Made by a program: the position numbers and the translations under genes. The notes under the pieces are model-generated. The model searched no databases and was not told the DNA's origin. It worked only from the letters and a program-made list of their open reading frames with translations. From NCBI GenBank assembly GCA_021647685.1, contig JAKIUH010000198.1, positions 1 through 7,919 on the forward strand: a DNA stretch of 7,919 nt. The letters run 5' to 3'. Shown here one piece after another: positions 1 through 5,444 of this stretch (position 1 is the stretch's first letter; each line of letters begins with the position of its first letter). The DNA is from Bacteroidales bacterium. Its GTDB lineage: Bacteria; Bacteroidota; Bacteroidia; Bacteroidales; NBLH01.

Positions 1-872
1 GCGGCGGAGGCATTATGGATATTGAGCTGGTTGATAAAACTGCCGAAATGAAGAATTATGATCAGATTTTGGTAAAGTTTGATACCGTTGATTCAATGGG
101 TGCAAACTTTATTAATTCTTGTTTGGAGGAAATTGCCGCACAATTAAAAATTTATATTTCCGGCAGGGAAAACTGGTCAGCATCTGAACGAAAGTGTACC
201 GTTTTAATGTCTATTTTGTCTAATTACACGCCTGAGTGTATTGTAGAAACCCGTGTTGAAACAAAAATTGAAAATTTTGCGGGGATTGACCCATCAATGA
301 GTGCATCCGAGTTTGCAGATAAGTTTGAAAAAGCAATTCAGCTTACAAAAATTGATGTATATCGGGCGGTTACCCATAATAAAGGTATTTTTAACGGTAT
401 CGATGCGGTAATTTTGGCAACGGGTAATGATTTTAGAGCCATCGAAGCCGGAGGACATGCTTATGCTGCGCGCAATGGAAAATATCAGGGTTTGAGTGAT
501 GTGGAAATTAAAAACGGGAAATTTACATACCGTTTAAAAATGCCATTAGCGTTGGGAACTGTTGGCGGTTTAACTTCTTTGCATCCTTTGGCTAAACGTT
601 CTTTGGAAATTTTAGACATGCCCAATGCCGATGAATTAATGCAGATAGCGGCTTCGGTAGGTTTGGCAAATAATTTTTCGGCAGTTAAATCTTTAATAAC
701 ACAAGGAATACAAGTAGGGCATATGAAAATGCACTTGTGGAATATTCTTAACCAATTTAATGCTAATGATGAAGAAAAACAATTAGCCGTTGAATACTAT
801 AAATCGCATAAGGTAAGTTATGACTCGGTTCGGAATTTTTTAAGCAGTTTAAGAATTAAGCCCGCTACCTAA
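1..872 (+). CDS. mvaA: Hydroxymethylglutaryl-CoA reductase, class II (C-terminal part, 5' end outside window)
   Basis: Reduces HMG-CoA to mevalonate with NAD(P)H, the committed step of the mevalonate pathway in the cytosol. The frame is open to the left edge (reading from base 3, G-G-G-I before the first Met), so the ATG at 15 is an internal methionine, not the start. Counting from that Met, the visible signatures are DSMGAN at 26-31 (cofactor region), HNKGIFNGIDAV with the catalytic Lys at 123, ATGNDFRA with the catalytic Asp at 139, and GIQVGHM with the catalytic His at 236. The Lys-Asp spacing of 16 and Lys-His spacing of 113 match the Pseudomonas mevalonii class II enzyme (K267, D283, H381). 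By that comparison about 140 N-terminal residues, including the catalytic Glu, lie outside the window. It ends in TAA, 53 bases before the ATG of the GYDIA kinase. Family assignment is firm; cofactor preference cannot be read. Confidence 0.96.
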   Translation, partial: GGGIMDIELVDKTAEMKNYDQILVKFDTVDSMGANFINSCLEEIAAQLKIYISGRENWSASERKCTVLMSILSNYTPECIVETRVETKIENFAGIDPSMSASEFADKFEKAIQLTKIDVYRAVTHNKGIFNGIDAVILATGNDFRAIEAGGHAYAARNGKYQGLSDVEIKNGKFTYRLKMPLALGTVGGLTSLHPLAKRSLEILDMPNADELMQIAASVGLANNFSAVKSLITQGIQVGHMKMHLWNILNQFNANDEEKQLAVEYYKSHKVSYDSVRNFLSSLRIKPAT

Positions 873-925
873 TAAAAGCTCAATCGAACAAATTTCAACA
901 ATAGATTACTGTGAAGCATCAAATT

Positions 926-1834
926 ATGAATTTTTATTCAAACGGTAAATTATTAATCTCAGCTGAGTATTTGGTGATGCATGGTGCATTAGCACTTGCG
1001 CTTCCTGTAAAATTTGGTCAGTCGTTGATGGTGAAACCTGCTAATAGAAAGGGAATTTATTGGCAAACTTTTGTAAAAGATAAATTATGGTTTTCGGTTG
1101 ATTTTAATCATGATTTTTCTTATAAAAATGCGTCGAATCAGTCAGTTGCCGAATTTTTATCTTTTTTACTAAAGGCTGCCCGGCAATTTAACCCTCTATT
1201 TCTGAAAGAAATAGAGGGCTTGAATGTAAATGCCCGTATTGATTTTGATATAAATTGGGGCTTGGGGAGCAGCTCTTCACTAATAAATAATGTGGCGCAA
1301 TGGGCGCAGATTGATTCGTTTGATTTATTTTTTAAGGTAGCAAACGGCTCTGCCTATGATATTGCTTGTGCCCAATCCGATAAAGCAATTATTTATCAAT
1401 TACGAAACGGAAAACCCGAATTTAATACCGTTAATTTTTATCCGGATTTTCATCAAAATATTTATTTTGCCTATCTGGGTAAAAAACAAAAATCGGAAGC
1501 GAGTATTAAAATTTTTAAAAAGCAATCTGTTTATACGCAAAGCGATATAGATTTAATTTCCAAAATTAGTATGAAAATGCTTCATGCATCAAAATTTAAT
1601 GATTTTGTAAACTTAGTGAATGAGCACGAACAGATTATCGCAAAAATAATAAAGCAAAAAACGGTTAAGGAATTATATTTTCATGATTTTCCCGGCTCAA
1701 TAAAATCTTTGGGTGCCTGGGGAGGTGATTTCATAATGATTCTCAGTAAATTAGAATTTGATGATATTAAAAGATATTTTTTGAGAAAAAAGATAAATAC
1801 TATTTTTAAATTTGCTGAAATGTTGCACGATTAA
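926..1834 (+). CDS. GYDIA-family GHMP kinase, candidate phosphomevalonate kinase
   Basis: A GHMP-superfamily small-molecule kinase of 302 residues. Motif 1 is SNGKLLISAEYLV (5-17), the ATP loop is WGLGSSSS (111-118), and the name-giving motif appears as GSAYDIA (141-147), whose Asp145 lies where mevalonate kinases carry the catalytic Asp. A glycine-containing motif 3, KSLGAWGGDFIM, is at 260-271. Relatives as I recall them have GEYL and GYDIA; here both glycines are replaced by alanine. I chose ATG 926 because homologues begin directly with Met-x-x-Tyr-Ser-Asn-Gly-Lys; an in-frame GTG at 911 would add five residues and cannot be excluded. The frame opens only at 905, so no other start exists. 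It lies between HMG-CoA reductase and diphosphomevalonate decarboxylase. The cluster otherwise lacks phosphomevalonate kinase, and the N-terminus resembles that of phosphomevalonate kinases, so this role is inferred. Fold is certain; substrate is not proven. Confidence 0.88.
   Translation: MNFYSNGKLLISAEYLVMHGALALALPVKFGQSLMVKPANRKGIYWQTFVKDKLWFSVDFNHDFSYKNASNQSVAEFLSFLLKAARQFNPLFLKEIEGLNVNARIDFDINWGLGSSSSLINNVAQWAQIDSFDLFFKVANGSAYDIACAQSDKAIIYQLRNGKPEFNTVNFYPDFHQNIYFAYLGKKQKSEASIKIFKKQSVYTQSDIDLISKISMKMLHASKFNDFVNLVNEHEQIIAKIIKQKTVKELYFHDFPGSIKSLGAWGGDFIMILSKLEFDDIKRYFLRKKINTIFKFAEMLHD
1192..1218. repeat. Perfect 11-bp inverted repeat inside the GYDIA kinase gene
   Basis: CCCTCTATTTC (1192-1202), a five-base spacer TGAAA, then its exact reverse complement GAAATAGAGGG (1208-1218). 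It lies about 270 bases into the coding region and encodes residues around NPLFLKEIEG between motif 1 and the ATP loop. No T-run follows on either strand, so it is not an intrinsic terminator. The hairpin is directly visible; any function is unknown. Confidence 0.7.
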
Positions 1835-1843
1835 AAACTAAAA

Positions 1844-2911
1844 ATGAACTTTAAATTAGACCAACAGGAACTTTTGGCTTTTAGCAAAGAAGAAAAAGTG
1901 AGAAAACAAAGCCCGTCAAACATTGCATTAATAAAATATTGGGGAAAAAAAGGCAATCAAATACCGGCAAACCCTTCATTGAGTTTCACGCTTAGTAAAT
2001 CTTTTACCGAGACGGAAATTACTTATACCCCCAAAAAAGATGATGGAACTGTGAGTATCCATTTTTTGTTTGAAAAAACAGAAAATCATAAGTTTGAGCA
2101 TAAAATTAAAATATTTTTAGAAAAACTGATTGAATATTTCCCATTTTTGACAAAATTGCATTTAAAAATCAGCAGTTCCAATTCTTTTCCCCATTCTGCC
2201 GGAATTGCGTCCTCTGCATCATCAATGAGTGCTTTGGCTTTATGTTTGTGCGAAATTGAAAAAAAACATTATGGTACTCTGCAGCTTGAAGATGATTTTT
2301 TACGAAAATCATCGTTTATAGCACGCTTAGGTTCGGGCAGTGCTGCACGCTCGGTTTTCCCATATGCTGCTACTTGGGGCGAATTTGTTGAAAATCCTGT
2401 ATCATCTGACGAGTATGCTTCACCATTAACTTTTGATTTACATCCTGTTTTCAGAAACTATCGCGATGCAATTTTGATTGTCAGCAATAAGGCTAAAAAA
2501 GTATCCAGCACCGCAGGACATGGTTTGATGCACCAACACCCTTTTGCCAAAGCCCGTTTTGAACAAGCCAAAAATCATTTAAAATTACTGTTGAATGTAT
2601 TAAAAAACGGTGATGTGAATACCTTTATTGAAATTGTTGAAAATGAAGCTTTAACACTCCATGCATTAATGATGAGTTCTAATCCGGGATATATTTTAAT
2701 GGAGCCGGGTACTTTGCAAATTATTGAAAAAATACGGGCATATCGTGAAAGACCAGGCATAAAGCTATGCTTTACCCTCGATGCAGGTCCTAATGTTCAT
2801 CTGTTATATTCGGCAAACGATAGTGATAATGTTGAAAAATTTATCCAAAAAGAATTATTGACTTATTGTGAAAATAATTTGTGGATAAAGGATAAAATTA
2901 AATCTGTATAA
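1844..2911 (+). CDS. mvaD: Diphosphomevalonate decarboxylase
   Basis: Converts 5-diphosphomevalonate and ATP to isopentenyl diphosphate, CO2, ADP and phosphate; cytosolic, last step of the classical mevalonate pathway. The 355-residue protein shows every signature of the family. PSNIALIKYWGKKG is at 24-37 with the conserved lysines 31 and 35, followed by NPSLSFTLS at 43-51. The phosphate loop SAGIASSASSMSA is at 118-130, RLGSGSAARS at 161-170 carries the conserved Arg169, VSSTAGHGLMHQHPF is at 220-234, and FTLDAGPNVHL at 310-320 carries the catalytic Asp313. The usual SACRS appears as SAARS, a small change beside the Arg. Length is within the normal range. ATG 1844 is nine bases after the stop of the GYDIA kinase and is preceded by A-rich sequence, so the two are co-transcribed and probably translationally close. 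Full conservation of the active site argues for the diphospho- rather than the monophospho-specific decarboxylase. Confidence 0.96.
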   Translation: MNFKLDQQELLAFSKEEKVRKQSPSNIALIKYWGKKGNQIPANPSLSFTLSKSFTETEITYTPKKDDGTVSIHFLFEKTENHKFEHKIKIFLEKLIEYFPFLTKLHLKISSSNSFPHSAGIASSASSMSALALCLCEIEKKHYGTLQLEDDFLRKSSFIARLGSGSAARSVFPYAATWGEFVENPVSSDEYASPLTFDLHPVFRNYRDAILIVSNKAKKVSSTAGHGLMHQHPFAKARFEQAKNHLKLLLNVLKNGDVNTFIEIVENEALTLHALMMSSNPGYILMEPGTLQIIEKIRAYRERPGIKLCFTLDAGPNVHLLYSANDSDNVEKFIQKELLTYCENNLWIKDKIKSV

Positions 2912-2950
2912 ATTAGCTGATTTAATGTTTATAAATATTTCAATCAATAA

Positions 2951-2982
2951 ATTGTAGCTTTTACAATAAAATTGTAAACTTG
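2951..2982 (+). promoter_or_regulatory. Candidate Bacteroidota-type promoter of mevalonate kinase
   Basis: In the 100-base gap before mevalonate kinase, ATTG (2951-2954) is followed after 20 bases by TAAACTTG (2975-2982). This is one base off the phylum's -7 consensus TAnnTTTG at the expected spacing from a -33 TTG. It would leave a leader of roughly 20-25 bases before the GTG start. The match is imperfect in an AT-rich stretch, so this is a prediction. Confidence 0.45.
2960..2978. promoter_or_regulatory. Operator-like perfect palindrome (8-3-8) over the mevalonate kinase promoter
   Basis: TTTACAAT (2960-2967), spacer AAA, and ATTGTAAA (2971-2978) form a perfect inverted repeat. A further ATTGTA at 2951-2956 faces the left arm as a third half-site. 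The repeat fills the -33/-7 spacer and enters the candidate -7 element, which is where a repressor would act. It has no T-run and lies outside coding sequence. No known regulator is assigned; an AT-rich chance palindrome remains possible. Confidence 0.4.
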
Positions 2983-3011
2983 CAAAATCTAAAAAAAATA
3001 ATTATCTGATT

Positions 3012-3983
3012 GTGAAAAAGAAGCAGGAAATCTTTTATGCTAAAATATTGTTGTTTGGTGAGTACAGTGTGATTTATAATTCAATGGGTTTAATTATTCC
3101 TTATTCACATTTTCGGGGAGAACTTGCTTTTATGAATAAAGACCGTTATACCGACTTAGATTTTGCAAAACAATCAAACAATCAATTAAAAAATTATGCA
3201 GAAAGTTTATTATTATTGGAGAAATCGGGTAATTTGAATGTACAACTTGACTTGCCGGCTTTTATTACCGATATAAAAAAAGGATTATATTTTGAATCGA
3301 CCATACCGCAAGGTTACGGCTTGGGGAGTTCTGCCGCTTTGGTAGCTGCCGTGTATAGCCGTTATGCAAAAAATAAAATCAAGAGCCGAAAAAATATTGC
3401 TTCTGATGAAATCTTACAGTTAAAAAGTGATTTTTCAGAAATGGAGGCGTTTTTTCATGGTACCAGCTCGGGTGTTGACCCGCTTAATTCCTATATTAAA
3501 TATCCTGTTTTAATGAAAGGAAAAGGACAATTTGAAACAGTAGGTATTCCACGAACAGATAACGGGAAGGATAATGCCATTTTTTTATTGAATACAGGAA
3601 AAAGTCGAAAAACAGGACCTTTGGTGCAAGTTTTTCTTGAAAAAAGTAAAGATAAATATTATCAAAAGGCAATAAAAGAAGAATTAATTCCCCTAAATAA
3701 TCATTGCATTAATTCATTATTGGATGGAAATTTGAATGAATTTCGTATTGCATTAAAAAAAATATCGGCTTTTCAGCTCAATTACTTTAAAGAGATGATT
3801 CCAAAATCATGTTTAGACCTTTGGGGAAAAGGTTTAAATACCGATGATTATTACCTTAAATTATGCGGAGCAGGAGGAGGAGGCTTTATTTTAGGATTTA
3901 CCGGTGAGTACGATAAAGTAAAACAAGATATTTCAGAAAACGGGAAAACGTTTATTCCTGTTTATCGCAGCAATGGAAAATAA
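3012..3983 (+). CDS. mvk: Mevalonate kinase (GHMP kinase superfamily)
   Basis: Phosphorylates mevalonate to 5-phosphomevalonate with ATP in the cytosol. The 323-residue protein has motif 1 AKILLFGEYSVIY (10-22; Lys11, with Tyr where many homologues have GEHxV), ATP loop PQGYGLGSSAAL (99-110), FHGTSSGVDPL with the catalytic Asp156, and motif 3 KLCGAGGGGFIL (283-294). These are the standard mevalonate kinase signatures. The start is GTG 3012: the frame is closed by TAA at 2967-2969, contains no ATG upstream, and the first internal Met (residue 25) would remove motif 1. It is the last gene of the cluster, separated from the decarboxylase by a 100-base region with its own candidate promoter and palindrome, and followed by a strong terminator. 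It may therefore be transcribed both with the upstream genes and alone. Homoserine or galactose kinases are less likely given the context and the GTSSGVD motif. Confidence 0.92.
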   Translation: MKKKQEIFYAKILLFGEYSVIYNSMGLIIPYSHFRGELAFMNKDRYTDLDFAKQSNNQLKNYAESLLLLEKSGNLNVQLDLPAFITDIKKGLYFESTIPQGYGLGSSAALVAAVYSRYAKNKIKSRKNIASDEILQLKSDFSEMEAFFHGTSSGVDPLNSYIKYPVLMKGKGQFETVGIPRTDNGKDNAIFLLNTGKSRKTGPLVQVFLEKSKDKYYQKAIKEELIPLNNHCINSLLDGNLNEFRIALKKISAFQLNYFKEMIPKSCLDLWGKGLNTDDYYLKLCGAGGGGFILGFTGEYDKVKQDISENGKTFIPVYRSNGK

Positions 3984-4007
3984 AAAATAAGAAACAGATA
4001 CAAATTT

Positions 4008-4050
4008 ATCGGGTGGATATCTTTATGTATATTCACCCGATCTTTTTATT
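4008..4050 (+). terminator. Intrinsic terminator ending the mevalonate cluster
   Basis: ATCGGGTGGATAT (4008-4020) pairs with 4029-4041 across an eight-base loop: 13 pairs, one of them G-T, with a GC-rich base CGGGTG/CACCCG. The T-rich run CTTTTTATT follows at once. It lies 24 bases after the mevalonate kinase stop, so it ends that transcript and insulates the next gene. Confidence 0.88.
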
Positions 4051-4109
4051 ATCAAATCGTAAATATTACTATGTAAATTGTTGTATATTGTAAATAACAT
4101 GTCTAAAAA

Positions 4110-4141
4110 TTTGATAAACAGTAAAAAATACCTTAAATTTG
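4110..4141 (+). promoter_or_regulatory. Bacteroidota-type promoter of the PLP enzyme gene
   Basis: TTTG (4110-4113), a 20-base spacer and TAAATTTG (4134-4141) match the -33 TTTG and -7 TAnnTTTG consensus of the phylum's primary sigma factor exactly. It lies downstream of the cluster terminator and would give a leader of about 40 bases before ATG 4189. The remainder of the 4051-4188 gap shows no further structure that I can support. Confidence 0.7.
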
Positions 4142-4188
4142 TTTTCGATTCGTAAGTTTTATAAAAGTCAAACTTTAAATTTTTTACC

Positions 4189-5346
4189 ATGAAATTTGAT
4201 CCTGCAAAAGCAATACAACAATTAGAACAATTTGGTGAATTTGGAGGTGTAAATCCTTCCATTACCGATTCGGCAACCTTTACATTTTTAGGCGCTGATA
4301 CTATGGAACATACTTTTGAAGGAGAAACACAGGGCTGTTTCTTATATTCACGCCATTGGAATCCTTCAAATAAATATTTATCAGAAGCACTTGCTACGAT
4401 GGAAGGTACCGAATCTGCTTGGGTTACGGCTTCGGGAATGGCTGCAATTACTAATGCTATTTTGCAATTATGCAATGCCGGCGACCATGTAGTTTCAAGT
4501 GTTACCACCTATGGTGGTACTTTTGCATTTTTAAAAAATTATCTACCCAAATTTAATATTAGTGTAACTTTTGTTGATCCAACAAATCTTAAACAGGTAG
4601 AAGAAGCAATACAACCCAATACAAAAGTTATTTATACTGAAAGCATGACTAACCCGTTGCTGCAAATTTCGGATATTCCTGCATTGGCTGATATTGCCAA
4701 TAAACACGGTATTAAATTAATGGTGGATAATACTTTTTCGCCGATGATTATTTCTCCGCATAAATTGGGTGCACATATTGTGGTTTACAGTATGACCAAG
4801 TTTATCAATGGTAAAAACGATGCGGTTGCCGGAGCCATTTGTGCATGCAATGACTTTATTAATTCTTTGATTGATGTAAATAACGGTACTTCTATGTTGT
4901 TAGGTCCTGTTCTTGACCCTTTGCGCTCTTCAAATATTCTGAAAAATTTGAATACTTTGCATATCAGAATGAAACAGCACAGCTATAATGCTATGTATCT
5001 TGCCAACAAATTTACTGAAATTGGCTTGAAAGTATCTTATCCGGGATTGCCTACTCACAGAGGTCATGATGTATTAAACCGCATAATGAATAAAGAATTT
5101 GGTTATGGAGGAATGATTGCCATTGATATGATTACTGCTGAAAAAGCCAATATTTTAATGGAAAAAATGCAAGATAAAGGGGTGGGGTATTTGGCAGTGA
5201 GTTTAGGTTATTTTAAAACCCTGTTCAGCAATTCAGGACATAGTACTTCATCAGAAGTACCTAAAGATGTGCAAGAAGAAATGGGCTTATCCGATGGTTT
5301 AATTCGCTTTTCGGTAGGTTTGGATAATGATATTGAAGATACTTAA
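4189..5346 (+). CDS. PLP-dependent trans-sulfuration family enzyme (Cys/Met metabolism), apparently truncated at the C-terminus
   Basis: A fold-type I PLP enzyme of the cystathionine gamma-synthase / gamma-lyase / methionine gamma-lyase family, presumably cytosolic. Visible in 385 residues: YSRHWNPS (53-60; phosphate-binding Tyr53 and Arg55), ASGMAAI (81-87), TTYGGTFAF (106-114; Tyr108 stacks on the cofactor), MVDNTFS (178-184; Asp180 binds the pyridine nitrogen), SMTKF (201-205; Lys204 carries PLP) and LIRFSVGLDNDIE (371-383; substrate-carboxylate Arg373). The position that is Cys116 in Pseudomonas methionine gamma-lyase is Gly110, so I do not call it that enzyme; the exact reaction (lyase, synthase or sulfhydrylase) stays open. 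ATG 4189 follows a leader with a consensus promoter. The TAA at 5344 falls inside the expected C-terminal helix: the same frame continues for 13 codons that read like the normal family end. It may be a recent nonsense mutation, a sequence error or readthrough. Catalytic residues are all upstream of the stop. Confidence 0.9.
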   Translation: MKFDPAKAIQQLEQFGEFGGVNPSITDSATFTFLGADTMEHTFEGETQGCFLYSRHWNPSNKYLSEALATMEGTESAWVTASGMAAITNAILQLCNAGDHVVSSVTTYGGTFAFLKNYLPKFNISVTFVDPTNLKQVEEAIQPNTKVIYTESMTNPLLQISDIPALADIANKHGIKLMVDNTFSPMIISPHKLGAHIVVYSMTKFINGKNDAVAGAICACNDFINSLIDVNNGTSMLLGPVLDPLRSSNILKNLNTLHIRMKQHSYNAMYLANKFTEIGLKVSYPGLPTHRGHDVLNRIMNKEFGYGGMIAIDMITAEKANILMEKMQDKGVGYLAVSLGYFKTLFSNSGHSTSSEVPKDVQEEMGLSDGLIRFSVGLDNDIEDT

Positions 5347-5388
5347 CAAACCATATTGAGCTGCTTGAAAGAAATGGGTGAGATTTAA
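5344..5388 (+). other. In-frame stop and detached C-terminal coding tail of the PLP enzyme
   Basis: TAA at 5344-5346 is followed in the same frame by 13 sense codons reading QTILSCLKEMGEI and a second TAA at 5386-5388. Members of this family, as I know them, end with a similar helix after VGLDxDIExT, usually with an aromatic residue exactly where the TAA stands. One base (TAT or TAC to TAA) would restore a 399-residue protein of ordinary family length. The tail is read directly from the sequence; the cause is not known. Confidence 0.7.
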
Positions 5389-5398
5389 AAAATTACAT

Positions 5399-5440
5399 TG
5401 CAATAATTGGGAGATGGATACAAACAACTCCCAATTTGCA
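5399..5440. terminator. Hairpin between convergent genes, probable bidirectional terminator
   Basis: AATTGGGAG (5405-5413) and CTCCCAATT (5428-5436) form a perfect nine-pair stem with a 14-base loop. Flanking TGCA at 5399-5402 and 5437-5440 can extend it by four pairs past a two-base bulge. TTTT follows on the + strand at 5443-5446. On the - strand a run of T (complement of the A-run at 5387-5392) follows about seven bases past the extended stem. It begins 8 bases past the prfC stop on the - strand. The long loop and modest T-runs make it a weaker terminator than the one at 4008. Confidence 0.6.
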
Positions 5441-5444
5441 TGTT

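Noticed and set aside
15..17. ATG as the start of HMG-CoA reductase
   Set aside because: The frame is open upstream to the window edge with family-like Gly-Gly-Gly residues, and about 140 residues of the class II enzyme are missing; the Met is internal.
1356..2760. Short open frames at 1356-1550 (+) and 2575-2760 (-)
   Set aside because: They lie wholly inside well-supported kinase and decarboxylase genes, with low-complexity translations and no start context.
4023..4508. Open frame of 161 codons on the - strand
   Set aside because: It overlaps the terminator, the promoter and the start of the PLP enzyme gene, and its protein resembles no family I know; it is a shadow of that gene.
5344..5388. 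TAA reassigned as a sense codon in this organism
   Set aside because: Every other gene whose end is visible terminates with TAA at a family-typical length, so the internal TAA is a local event.
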